64,000 nt of DNA from Lentzea terrae. Its GTDB lineage: Bacteria; Actinomycetota; Actinomycetes; Mycobacteriales; Pseudonocardiaceae. Within the stretch, counting starts at the first letter, position 1; every line of letters starts with the position of its first letter. The stretch spans positions 1 through 64,000 of the forward strand of contig NZ_QFWW01000031.1 in assembly GCF_003265345.1 (NCBI RefSeq). Reading direction: 5' to 3'. This document shows, piece by piece, positions 51,372 to 59,261 of the stretch. Position numbers and translations under genes: made by a program. Below the pieces are notes generated by a model that worked only from the letters and a program-made list of their open reading frames with translations, ran no database searches and was not told where the DNA came from.

Positions 51372-51748
51372 CCACGGTGAGGGGCAAGGGAAAACCCAAG
51401 AACCTCAAGCCGTTCGAGGTCCCGAGGTGCCGCGAGCTGGTGCGGCGCGGCGAGGACCCCAAGTGCTGCGACCTGCGGGCCACACACCGCGTCGAACACT
51501 TCCACTACGACCGGTGGTGGATCACGCACGTGTGCGTCGGCCACCTGGCGAAAGCGCTGCGCGAGGCCGACGACTACACCGACTCGGCGCGGCGCCCGCT
51601 GGGCCGCTACGGGCCCGTGGTCGACTCGCCGGGGCCGAGGATCTACCGGCTGGCCTTCATGCTCGACCGCAAAGCCCAGGCCTACGGGCGGGTCGAGGTG
51701 ATCCCTCACGAGGAGCTGTTGATCGCCGTCCAGCCCGCGCTGTTCTGA
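51368..51748 (+). CDS. Hypothetical protein with Cys/His pairs
   Basis: 126 aa, GTG start. VPRCRELVRRGEDPKCCDLRATHRVEHFHYDRWWITHVCVGHL holds Cys/His residues that may bind zinc; the C-terminus is RLAFMLDRKAQAYGRVEVI. No family recognised. Third gene of the leader-7 operon. Confidence 0.62.
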   Translation: MTTVRGKGKPKNLKPFEVPRCRELVRRGEDPKCCDLRATHRVEHFHYDRWWITHVCVGHLAKALREADDYTDSARRPLGRYGPVVDSPGPRIYRLAFMLDRKAQAYGRVEVIPHEELLIAVQPALF

Positions 51749-51778
51749 CCAGCCGGCTTGCCGCTTGCTCATCATCTC

Positions 51779-51840
51779 TGCTATTGTTTTTCTTGTTGGG
51801 CGAGGGTGTCGCGACCCGAACCCGCAGACCGCGACGACCA
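51779..51840 (+). promoter_or_regulatory. Leader element 8
   Basis: TGC-TATTGT (51782-51787); hairpin 51795-51825 with GGG/CCC inner and GGG/CCC outer pairs around an internal loop; loop TGTCGCGA; partner CGCGACG at 51830-51836 (A to G keeps a G-U pair). Confidence 0.82.
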
Positions 51841-51856
51841 GCACTGGAGAACCACC

Positions 51857-52087
51857 GTGGACAGCCTGTTCCCCGAGTACGACCCGAAGCCCCGGCCCGC
51901 CGCCGCGCAGACCGTGCCGATGTTCGAGGTGCCCGCCGGCGCCGCGGTGGCCCCTCGGCGCGACTTCGGCCAGGCCGTCGCGCCCGTGCGGGAAGTCCGC
52001 ACCCCCGCGTTGCTCGACACCGCGCTGGCGCTGCCGGGCGAGGACTGCGCGGACGAGTTGGCGTTCCGGTTCCGGATCGCCGACTGA
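51857..52087 (+). CDS. Small hypothetical protein
   Basis: 76 aa, GTG start after CTGGAGAACCACC. DSLFPEYDPKPRPAAAQTVPMFEVP and LDTALALPGEDCADELAFRFRIAD; Pro-rich, likely unstructured. No family recognised. Confidence 0.5.
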   Translation: MDSLFPEYDPKPRPAAAQTVPMFEVPAGAAVAPRRDFGQAVAPVREVRTPALLDTALALPGEDCADELAFRFRIAD

Positions 52088-52195
52088 CCGGCCAGCACCA
52101 CCGGCGGCACGTTCGCTGTCCGGTGCCCGCGCCGTGCGCGTGCTGCTGATGTCCCACACCAACTACCACGAACCGACCATCTGGCAGGGGTAAAC

Positions 52196-52675
52196 ATGTC
52201 CACGAGCTTCCACGCCGAAGAACAGCTGGGCGATCTCACGTACACAATGTCCTGCGTCGTCAGCGACCAGCAGGAACTCGTCCTCGACCTGCTCGGCCTC
52301 GACAGCAGCGGCGTCGTGCACGCCGACGGCCGTCTTCACCTGCCCGTCAAGGGCGGCGTTGTCGTGGGTGATCTGATCATGCGGGTGCTGCGCGCCCACG
52401 CCCGCATGCAACCCCGCACCCGCCCCGCACCCGTCAACGCGAGTGAGCCGTGGACGCCCGCCGACGAACAGACCCTCCGTGGCGCCTGGACATCCACCAC
52501 CGGCGTCAAGGCCGTGCAGCTCGTCCGCAACCTGGCCGAGAAACTCGGCCGATCCAAGACCGCTGTGCGTAGCCGCCTGAGCAAGCTCGGGCTGGACCCC
52601 GACGTCGTGGGCCGTGTGCTCGCGGCCGAGTCCATGGACGTCCTGCCGGATACCCCCTCCGACGAGGGCGCGTGA
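52196..52675 (+). CDS. Myb/SANT-like DNA-binding protein
   Basis: 159 aa. Residues ~80-135 (EPWTPADEQTLRGAWTSTTG, LVRNLAEKLGRSKTAVRSRLSKLG) form a SANT/Myb-like or sigma-like HTH with the W-T-x-x-E-x-x-x-L pattern. The N-terminal ~75 residues are beta-rich (LTYTMSCVVSDQQELVLDLL). Preceded only by a short gap after 51857, so likely in the leader-8 unit. Confidence 0.65.
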   Translation: MSTSFHAEEQLGDLTYTMSCVVSDQQELVLDLLGLDSSGVVHADGRLHLPVKGGVVVGDLIMRVLRAHARMQPRTRPAPVNASEPWTPADEQTLRGAWTSTTGVKAVQLVRNLAEKLGRSKTAVRSRLSKLGLDPDVVGRVLAAESMDVLPDTPSDEGA

Positions 52676-52770
52676 CCATGGCGGCGTGTGGGCCGGTGAA
52701 AGCCGGACCACATGCCGCTACCGGCGGAGATCACGAAATCCGGCCACCCATTCGGCGCGCACACCATCTA

Positions 52771-52830
52771 TGCTATAGTTATTCCCGCCGGTCCGGGTGT
52801 CGCGACCCGGACCGGCAGACCGCGACAACA
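52771..52830 (+). promoter_or_regulatory. Leader element 9
   Basis: TGC-TATAGT (52774-52779); perfect hairpin GCCGGTCCGGG / complement (52787-52816), loop TGTCGCGA; partner CGCGACA at 52821-52827. Confidence 0.9.
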
Positions 52831-52853
52831 CACACATGAGCTGGAGAAATCCG

Positions 52854-53879
52854 ATGGACAAGATCATCGTTCCGTTCGTGCTGGCCCCCAGGATGAGGTT
52901 CGGCTTCGACACCTTCTGCGGGCACTGCCCGGACTGCGGCGTCTTCGTCTCCTCCCGCACCGAGCAGCACGGGCGGCAGCTCACGGCCGGTCACACGTGC
53001 CGCCCCGAGGACGTGCGGACCACGGCGGTGGTGTGGACGCACGACCCCGACGGTGAGGTCACGGTGTTGTGGGGCTGGGACATCAAGCCCGACCCCGGCG
53101 CGGCCGCGCTGTGCGCGTACTGCCAGGAGGTCGCGCCGTCCTCCTCCGGCGCATGCCCCGGCGCCGTGGCCCACGCGCAGACGCAGGTGGACCGCGAGAG
53201 GCGCGAGCACGGCCACGCCGCCTCCGCCGCCCTGGTCGCCACCCCCGTCTGCTTCCCCGAGAACATGCTGCGCGACGAGATCGCCCGGCGCCTGCAGCGC
53301 ACGGCCGCCGAGCCGGTCCTCTTCCGCGCGAACCGCAAGCTGCGCACCATGCCCGCCCTGACCGAGAGCGGCGCCGACAGCCGCCACTGGTTCTACTGCC
53401 CGGAATGCGGCGTGTCCGGCCACGAACGCGCCACCACCTTCATCGCCGCCCAGGACCTGGAGGCGCACCGCTGCGACCCGGCCCGCGTGCAGACCGTCGC
53501 GGCGGTCTGGTCGGAGATCACCGGCCTGCCTGAGGTGATCGTGCAGATCTACCGCGAGGACCCCGCCAACCCCGTCCACCACCAGCAGGCGGCCATCGCC
53601 CAGGCGGACACGATGCGCACCGAAGTCGGCGACATCTTCCGCGCGGGCCTGTTCGTCGTCCCGGCCGACATGTCGCCGGAGGATGCCCTCATGGAGATCG
53701 AGACCCGGCTACGGGAACGCCACGACGCGTGGCGCAAGCCCGTCAGGCGGGGCGAGGGCGGCTCGGGCCGTCCTCGCCCCGCTTCCGCGCGGGATACGCG
53801 GCCGGCGCCCCGTCTCACCCCCGGCAGGTCGGATTTACCTGATCAACCGACTTCCTCCTGCGTCGTATCTCTGCAATAG
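52854..53879 (+). CDS. Zinc-ribbon-rich hypothetical protein
   Basis: 341 aa from ATG 52854 (GGAGAAATCCG upstream; an ATG at 52836 is possible). Three Cys pairs: CGHCPDCG, ALCAYC and WFYCPECG, each C-x-x-C. Middle region helical (MLRDEIARRLQRT), C-terminal tail Arg/Pro-rich. Nucleic-acid-binding or structural; no family recognised. Its TAG stop (53877-53879) lies in the -10 hexamer of leader 10. Confidence 0.7.
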   Translation: MDKIIVPFVLAPRMRFGFDTFCGHCPDCGVFVSSRTEQHGRQLTAGHTCRPEDVRTTAVVWTHDPDGEVTVLWGWDIKPDPGAAALCAYCQEVAPSSSGACPGAVAHAQTQVDRERREHGHAASAALVATPVCFPENMLRDEIARRLQRTAAEPVLFRANRKLRTMPALTESGADSRHWFYCPECGVSGHERATTFIAAQDLEAHRCDPARVQTVAAVWSEITGLPEVIVQIYREDPANPVHHQQAAIAQADTMRTEVGDIFRAGLFVVPADMSPEDALMEIETRLRERHDAWRKPVRRGEGGSGRPRPASARDTRPAPRLTPGRSDLPDQPTSSCVVSLQ

Positions 53880-53932
53880 TTTTTATGGTCGGTTCCGGGT
53901 GTCGCGACCCGGACCGGCAGACCGCGACAACG
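53872..53932 (+). promoter_or_regulatory. Leader element 10
   Basis: TGC-AATAGT (53875-53880); hairpin GTCGGTtCCGGG / CCCGGACCGGC (53888-53917) with one bulged T and a U-G pair; loop TGTCGCGA; partner CGCGACA at 53923-53929. Confidence 0.87.
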
Positions 53933-53954
53933 ACAGACCAAGGACAGACCACGT

Positions 53955-54983
53955 ATGAATGAGCTGAACAACGCCGACGTCACCCCGCTGACCGCGGACC
54001 CTGACGCGGACCTCGTGCTGGAGCACACCAGCGGCGAAGGGACGACGCTGGACGGGTCCCGCAAGGGTGACGGAGTCCAGGCCGCGCTGCGCGGCACCGG
54101 CGTTTACTGGAAGGCCACCCGCGACGGCCTGCTCTACATCCCGCACAGCCGGGACAAGGCGCCGAACCGCCGCCGCATCGACCAGGCTGCCACGGCACTG
54201 CGCGCCCTCGGTTTCACGGTGCGCGTGGAGATCGACGCCACGCCGCGTGACGCCGCGCGGGTCAGGGAAGACCGGCTTGACGCGGCTCAGCGGCGCGCGA
54301 ACGGCCTCGACCGCAAAGCTGGGACGCTAAACGCGCAGGCAACCGCGTTGCGTGCGCAGGCTGACCAGATCTCGCACCGATTCGAGGGCGGGCAGCCTCA
54401 CCTGCCCGGCCACCACAGCTACGCCAAGTCGATGCGCGACGCGGAACGCATGCACACCAAGAACTTCCAGGCAATGGACCTGGAAAAGGAGTCCGCCCGC
54501 GCGGCGAGCGGCGCCGACGCCGCGCGCACGACCGCCGCGAGCCTGGACAACCCGGTCACGCTGGCCCGCCGCATCGACACCTTGCAAACCGAGTTGCGCG
54601 GCATCGCGCGCCAGATGACCGGCCACGTCCGCAACCACTACGACGGGCACGGCCAGGTCTACATGCAGTCGGTCACCAAGCCCGCCACGGGCGAATGGCG
54701 GACCCAGCTGCAGGAGCGGCAGCAGCACCTGCAGACCGAGCTCGACCACGCCCGCGAGCTGTACGCCGAGCACGTCCGCGCGGGCAGCGCCTGGGCAGGA
54801 AAGGTCTCCGACATCAAGCCCGGTGACGCGGTCAAGACCGGAAAAGACTGGTTCCGGGTCGTGAAGGTCAACCCCACCACCATCACGGTGCTGGCGTTCG
54901 GCCAGGAGCCCAAGCGCAAGCACTTCGAGATCCGCGACCACAAGCCCGCCACGCCCGCCGAGGGCGGCCGCTCCGAGTCGTAG
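53955..54983 (+). CDS. DUF3560-domain protein
   Basis: 342 aa. LLYIPHSRDKAPNRRRIDQAATALRALGFTVRVEID at ~55-90, then a long coil (LDAAQRRANGLDRKAGTLNAQATALRAQADQI) and GGQPHLPGHHSYAKSMRDAERMHTK, the conserved DUF3560 region (GQPxxxGHHS). The family is frequent on plasmids and ICEs of actinomycetes. ATG after AAGGACAGACCACGT. It heads the unit controlled by leader 10. Confidence 0.85.
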   Translation: MNELNNADVTPLTADPDADLVLEHTSGEGTTLDGSRKGDGVQAALRGTGVYWKATRDGLLYIPHSRDKAPNRRRIDQAATALRALGFTVRVEIDATPRDAARVREDRLDAAQRRANGLDRKAGTLNAQATALRAQADQISHRFEGGQPHLPGHHSYAKSMRDAERMHTKNFQAMDLEKESARAASGADAARTTAASLDNPVTLARRIDTLQTELRGIARQMTGHVRNHYDGHGQVYMQSVTKPATGEWRTQLQERQQHLQTELDHARELYAEHVRAGSAWAGKVSDIKPGDAVKTGKDWFRVVKVNPTTITVLAFGQEPKRKHFEIRDHKPATPAEGGRSES

Positions 54984-55151
54984 CCGGAAACGGGAGGAGG
55001 GGTCGGCAATCCGCCGGTGAAGGCGGGTCGCGATGCCGACCCCTCGATGGTCCCGCGACAACCCGAACAAGCCGGGAACGAAACCACCAGCACTCTACCG
55101 CGACCGCTCGGCCTGGCCGAGCGGGTCGTCACCGCCTGGAGGCAACCCACC

Positions 55152-55391
55152 ATGCCGCTGTCACGCCGCAACTACCCGGACATCGCCCACCTCGGCGTAC
55201 TGCCCGATCTCCTCAGCAAGGGCCACTTCCTCGCCCTGGCGGCCGATTTCGCCCGCCAGCTCTACGGCGAAGACCTCACCGACGAGCAGCTCCAGGGCCT
55301 GTTCGCCGCCCGGCTCGACACGCTCGCCGCGCCCGCCGCGAAGCTCGTCCCGTCGTCCGTGCCGAAGCGCCTGCCGCGCCACACCCCCTGA
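55152..55391 (+). CDS. Small hypothetical protein
   Basis: 79 aa from ATG 55152 (CTGGAGGCAACCCACC upstream); a longer frame from GTG 55017 exists. IAHLGVLPDLLSKGHFLALAADFARQLYGEDLTDEQLQGLFAARLD is helical. No family recognised. Confidence 0.6.
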   Translation: MPLSRRNYPDIAHLGVLPDLLSKGHFLALAADFARQLYGEDLTDEQLQGLFAARLDTLAAPAAKLVPSSVPKRLPRHTP

Positions 55392-55432
55392 CCACTCCGC
55401 CGCCGCACCGGCGCACGCCACAGGAGAAGGGC

Positions 55433-55870
55433 ATGAACCACCCGTCCCCACCCGCCGGCGCGACCACGGACGCAGCCGCCGGCCGGATCCTGCGCTATCC
55501 CGGGGAGGGACCGGCGCACCACCTCCTGGTGCTGCGCCTGGACGGCCAGGACGTCGCGCAGTTCAGCGCCTGGAACCGCAAGGGCCTGGTCCACATCGAG
55601 CACGTCCACACGATGCCCAGCCACCGTCGCCACGGCCACGCCGGGCGGGTGCTGGCCGCGCTGTTCGCCCGCCGTCGCGGCCGGGCGTTCGCGCTGTGCC
55701 CGACCGCGTTCGAGTTCCCCGATGTGACCGCCGAGCACCCGCCGCCGGACACTGCGACGCTGACCGCCTGGTACACCCGTCTCGGCTTCCGCCCCGCCAC
55801 CGACGGCCGCCTGATTCGCCCCGCTGAACAGGCCAAACGTCTCAATACTGCGATACGGTTTGCGCCCTGA
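55433..55870 (+). CDS. GNAT-like acetyltransferase
   Basis: 145 aa. HIEHVHTMPSHRRHGHAGRVLAALFARRRGR fits GNAT motif A (V-x-P-x-x-R-x-x-G-x-G/A), followed by LTAWYTRLGFRPATDG (motif B). ATG 55433 preceded by AGGAGAAGGGC. Short for the family, with no extra N-terminal domain. Confidence 0.72.
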   Translation: MNHPSPPAGATTDAAAGRILRYPGEGPAHHLLVLRLDGQDVAQFSAWNRKGLVHIEHVHTMPSHRRHGHAGRVLAALFARRRGRAFALCPTAFEFPDVTAEHPPPDTATLTAWYTRLGFRPATDGRLIRPAEQAKRLNTAIRFAP

Positions 55871-55881
55871 GTAGTTATCAC

Positions 55882-55942
55882 TGCTATAGTTTTTCCTGTC
55901 GGTCAGGGTGTCGCGACCCGGACCGGCGGAACCGCGACAACT
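55882..55942 (+). promoter_or_regulatory. Leader element 11
   Basis: TGC-TATAGT (55885-55890); hairpin GTCGGTCaGGG / CCCgGACCGGC (55898-55927), same mismatch as leader 5; loop TGTCGCGA; partner CGCGACA at 55933-55939. Last copy. Confidence 0.88.
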
Positions 55943-55962
55943 ACAGAGGGGAACACACGCTG

Positions 55963-56454
55963 ATGACTGCAACGGTGGCCAACGCTCGCACCATGGTCGA
56001 GGCCCAGGCGGCGTACGTGGAATCGACCACCGTGACCGTGGCCGGGACACAGTACGGCGAGATCGACCTGATCGGCTGGGGGTCCGACCGCCCGATGATC
56101 AGCCTGCACATCGGTCCGGTGCTGTGCCGGGCGGGCCAGCCCTACCTGACCGTGCCGCACGTGGCCGAGGTCTGGCGCGGCGCGGCCGTGCTGGCCCGGA
56201 AGCTGCCCAAGGCACTGCCCCGGCACGTGATCGGGCGCCCGTCACTGGAACAGCAGGTGACCGGAGTCGTGCTCAAGCTCGGCGCGGAACCGGGCGGAAC
56301 TCAACGGCTCGTGCCGCCGACCGCGCCAGGCGGCCTGCGGAAGCTGGAAATCCGGGTCGGGCCCGTCACCTGGCTGGTGCTCGACCAGGCCGCCTGGAGG
56401 TCGATCACCGATAAGTGGCTGGAGGCGCTTGCCCTGGTCAAGCCGCAGGACTGA
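55963..56454 (+). CDS. Hypothetical protein
   Basis: 163 aa, ATG after GAGGGGAACACACGCTG. Beta-rich: VTVAGTQYGEIDLIGWGSDRPMISLHIGPVLCRAG, then IRVGPVTWLVLDQAAWRSITDKWLEALALV. No family recognised. Ends just before a terminator. Confidence 0.65.
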   Translation: MTATVANARTMVEAQAAYVESTTVTVAGTQYGEIDLIGWGSDRPMISLHIGPVLCRAGQPYLTVPHVAEVWRGAAVLARKLPKALPRHVIGRPSLEQQVTGVVLKLGAEPGGTQRLVPPTAPGGLRKLEIRVGPVTWLVLDQAAWRSITDKWLEALALVKPQD

Positions 56455-56458
56455 GCGG

Positions 56459-56486
56459 GTGGGGGACCTCGACAGAGGTCCCCCAC
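56459..56486 (+). terminator. Terminator after the leader-11 unit
   Basis: GTGGGGGACCTC pairs with its complement around GACA (12 bp). Confidence 0.85.
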
Positions 56487-56494
56487 CGCCTCGG

Positions 56495-56521
56495 TTGTCC
56501 ACAGTTGCGAAGTTATCCACA
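56495..56521. promoter_or_regulatory. Two DnaA-box-like sequences
   Basis: TTGTCCACA (56495-56503) and TTATCCACA (56513-56521) lie 9 bp apart in the same orientation. Both match DnaA boxes (the first is the usual high-GC form). They sit in the gap before the 56616 gene; a replication origin or DnaA-regulated promoter of the element. Confidence 0.6.
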
Positions 56522-56615
56522 GATCCAGTGGGCCGCCCGCACGCACGCGACAGAAGACGAGATCGTGAGAACCACACACCTGACGACACGCACCACGACG
56601 CCCCAGGAGGAACCG

Positions 56616-57017
56616 ATGAGCTCGCATGTCTGGCAGCTCCTCGCCGAGCCCCACACCGTCTCGAGCCAGCGGACCGGCCCAGCGAACGAGGCCGGCCACC
56701 GCGACCTGACACACCACCGGCCTTGCCCTGCAGACGCCGCGGGGACTGGCGCCGCGGGGACTGGCGCGCGGCAGACGCTGGCGGACTCGATGAGGGTGCT
56801 CGCGATCGGCCACGCCACCACCACGGCCGCAGCGATCGAGGAGGCGTTCGACGCCGCCGAGCTGCACGTGCTCACCGCCACCGCGCCGTTCGTGCTGACG
56901 CTCGACGGCCAGGAGCTGCGCGTGATCCCGTCGCCGTCCTCGGTCGACCTATCGCTGGCGATCCTGGCCGGCCTGCGCGCCGAGCTGCGCGCCGAGTCGC
57001 AGTGGGCTGACCGATGA
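56616..57017 (+). CDS. Hypothetical protein
   Basis: 133 aa from ATG 56616, AGGAGGAACCG upstream. Helical centre MRVLAIGHATTTAAAIEEAFDAAELHVLTA and LSLAILAGLRAELRAE; N-terminal half low complexity. Overlaps the next start (ATGA). Function unknown. Confidence 0.6.
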   Translation: MSSHVWQLLAEPHTVSSQRTGPANEAGHRDLTHHRPCPADAAGTGAAGTGARQTLADSMRVLAIGHATTTAAAIEEAFDAAELHVLTATAPFVLTLDGQELRVIPSPSSVDLSLAILAGLRAELRAESQWADR

Positions 57018-57640
57018 TCCGCGCCGGCCGCGACGTCGTCGACCGGGCCGCGATCGCGCAGCTGCACGGGCTGAGCGAGTCGCAGGCCAACCGCCGCAGG
57101 CCCTGGGCCGCCGAGGGCCACCCGACGCCGGTCTACGCCCACAAACAGCACCTGTGGGACACCGAACAGGCCACCGCGTACGCCAACGGCGAGCCCATCC
57201 CCGCCCTGCCCGAGGTCGACTCGTCCGATGACCTGCTCGACCGGTTCGAGGCCGCGGCCGTCGCCGGCGTGGCCCCGAACTCGTGGGAGACCGGACGCAG
57301 CCGCGGCACGTTCCCCACACCGGACGACGTCAAGCACGGCGTGCCGTTCTGGCTGCGCAGCACCGTCGCGGACTTCGTGCGTTTCCGCGCCGAACGCGCC
57401 GAACGCGGCGGCTACAACCCCTCCGGCCGCCCCAAGGGCACCACAGGCAGCCGGCCAGCCAAGTCCCAGGACCTCGAGCAACGCATCCGCGCGGTGCTCG
57501 CCGAGCTTGAGCGCGCCGGCCAGCCGGTGGTCAAAGCCGACATCGCCCGCAGGCTGAACATCAACGTCAGCACCCTGCGCTACCACCTCGCGGAGATCGA
57601 GAAACGCGCGTCGGCCACCGACGCGCCGGCGCACAGCTGA
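57014..57640 (+). CDS. Putative HTH protein of the element
   Basis: 208 aa. N-terminal AIAQLHGLSESQANRRRPWAAEGHP looks like a MerR/Xis-like HTH; a C-terminal QRIRAVLAELERAGQPVVKADIARRLNINVSTLRYHL is a second HTH with the INVSTLRYHL recognition helix. Middle contains FPTPDDVKHGVPFWLRSTVADFVRFR. Regulator, replication or excision accessory protein; position near DnaA boxes fits replication but this is inference. Confidence 0.65.
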   Translation: MIRAGRDVVDRAAIAQLHGLSESQANRRRPWAAEGHPTPVYAHKQHLWDTEQATAYANGEPIPALPEVDSSDDLLDRFEAAAVAGVAPNSWETGRSRGTFPTPDDVKHGVPFWLRSTVADFVRFRAERAERGGYNPSGRPKGTTGSRPAKSQDLEQRIRAVLAELERAGQPVVKADIARRLNINVSTLRYHLAEIEKRASATDAPAHS

Positions 57641-57932
57641 GGTGGCACCGACCATGACGATCGCGAAGGAGCCTCGCTGAGCCCGTGCAGCCCGGAACAC
57701 CAGCCGTGTCCACGTGCGTCGACAGCCATCGACGACGGCGAAAGCGCAAACCCAGGACGGTAGGAGCTGAACGTGGACGGCAGCCGTCAGCACCTGAGCC
57801 GTCCACGAGAAGCGCTGTCGAGCGCCACGCCCGTCTCACGAACGAGCACCCCCTTCGTGCGCAGACCACAGCCGACGCGACGTAGGTCCGTCAAGCCAGC
57901 AGATACGGGCCACCACTCCTACGGTCACCTCC

Positions 57933-58427
57933 ATGACCATGTGCGAAGTGAACGAGTGTCGGAACGAGGCCACCCACACCGTGCGGATCGCGCCTACCGG
58001 TTATAGCGAGGAGATGTGGGAAGTCTGCCGAGCCGATGACCGCGCACTCAAGCGCACATTCACTCAAGGCGTGACGCAGTGGGTGCCGCCGCCGGATATG
58101 GCACCGATCGTGCGGTGCGGTGAGTGTGGCCAAGCGCTGACCGATGCAAGCCCACCCTGCCCAGTGTGCGGCTCGCTCGATAAGTCAATTGCGGACGGGG
58201 ACACGGTAACCGCACATGAGCGCGTGTGCGTACGCAGCAAGTATCCCGGGAAGGGTGGTTGGATCATCGAGGTCAAGGCAGGCGACGAATTCACACGTGA
58301 TCTGAACGCCTGGAGCCGCCGGGAGTTGACCATTGACCGCGCACAAGACCGATACCGCGAGGTTGTCGAGCTGTACGACGGCAGTCGCCTGGAAAGCACC
58401 GCCAAGCTACGCGATCACCGGGGCTGA
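57933..58427 (+). CDS. Zinc-ribbon hypothetical protein
   Basis: 164 aa. CEVNECRNEATHTVRI at the start, then VRCGECGQALTDASPPCPVCGSLD (two C-x-x-C knuckles), and a C-terminal RDLNAWSRRELTIDRAQDRYREVVELYDG. Possibly nucleic-acid binding. ATG 57933 without a strong ribosome site. Ends directly before the integrase remnant. Confidence 0.7.
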   Translation: MTMCEVNECRNEATHTVRIAPTGYSEEMWEVCRADDRALKRTFTQGVTQWVPPPDMAPIVRCGECGQALTDASPPCPVCGSLDKSIADGDTVTAHERVCVRSKYPGKGGWIIEVKAGDEFTRDLNAWSRRELTIDRAQDRYREVVELYDGSRLESTAKLRDHRG

Positions 58428-58429
58428 CC

Positions 58430-58595
58430 ATCTCGCCATCGTGTGCCGCAGCCGGTGCGGGTGCACGTGCGGAAACCGCGGCTCGAACTGCTCCCGGACG
58501 GCCTCGGACGCGCGGGGCAGCACCGTGTCTCACGCCCGAAACGGCGCGTCGTCCGACCGCACCGCCAGCAGCAGCGACCCACCCGTGGAGTCCAC
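58430..58595 (-). pseudogene. C-terminal tyrosine-integrase fragment
   Basis: On the minus strand reads GSLLLAVRSDDAPFRA, stop, DTVLPRASEAVREQFEPRFPHVHPHRLRHT. The HRLRH box of tyrosine recombinases is visible. Homologous at DNA level, in inverted orientation, to 63081-63230. An in-frame stop and no flanking domains mark it as a remnant. Confidence 0.72.
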
Positions 58596-59261
58596 AGTTC
58601 GAGGAACGGGACCGGCTGGCTTCTGGGTTGTAGCTGTACGCGAAGTACCTGCTCTAGGGCGCTTAACGATTCCGAACGTAGTCCACGCCGCGTGGTTGCT
58701 TATAGCACAGGTGGGCGTCACTGCTGTCGCAAGCCGCGCGTGACGTCGACCGTCACGTGACCCGTTTCCTAGTCGCGTTCACGTGGCATTTCTGCGGTGT
58801 TTGCGAACAGTGGTGAGGCTTCTAGCTGCGGCGATACGGTTTTCCGCTTCCTGCCGGGAAATTCTTACCCATCAGAGTGGAGATCTGAAGGTGGTTGAGC
58901 GTCTTCTAGCTGAGCACTGCTTGCGAACTGCACAGCGCCTGCTACCGGCCAGGTGTCGCGCTCACTAGCTGAAAGGATCCGGTCATGGCGACTCCGATCA
59001 CCGCGGTACCAGATTGAGTCTCCAGACGCCAGCGCCACCGGTTGCCTCCTCACGAGATCTCGCACGAGCGACTTCTTCGACGAGGTCACTCACGAAGGAC
59101 AAGTCGACTGCGATGAATAACTCCCAATCCGCAGCGGATGAGCGTTCCGAGCTGAGCTGTCGCACTCAATCGAACTGGACATCAAGGAAAAGGAGAAGCT
59201 CATCGTTAAGCGTGTAGTCAGAATCGCACATGTCGCAATTGTCGTACTTTTCGCTGGCGCT
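58596..59261. other. Gap before the membrane protein
   Basis: 666 bp without a supported gene. Between 59113 and 59180 sequence reads MNNSQSAADERSEL then, after a frame change, HSIELDIKEKEKLIVK, which continues into the 59262 protein, so the beginning of that gene may be here. Confidence 0.45.

Noticed and set aside
45202..55942. Leader hairpins as ordinary terminators of upstream genes
   Set aside because: They follow a -10 element instead of preceding a T-tract, are always 20-50 bp before a start codon and share an invariant loop, which terminators do not.
57685..57885. 66-aa plus-strand ORF between the HTH and zinc-ribbon genes
   Set aside because: Arg/Thr/Ala-rich, no ribosome site, no conserved pattern.
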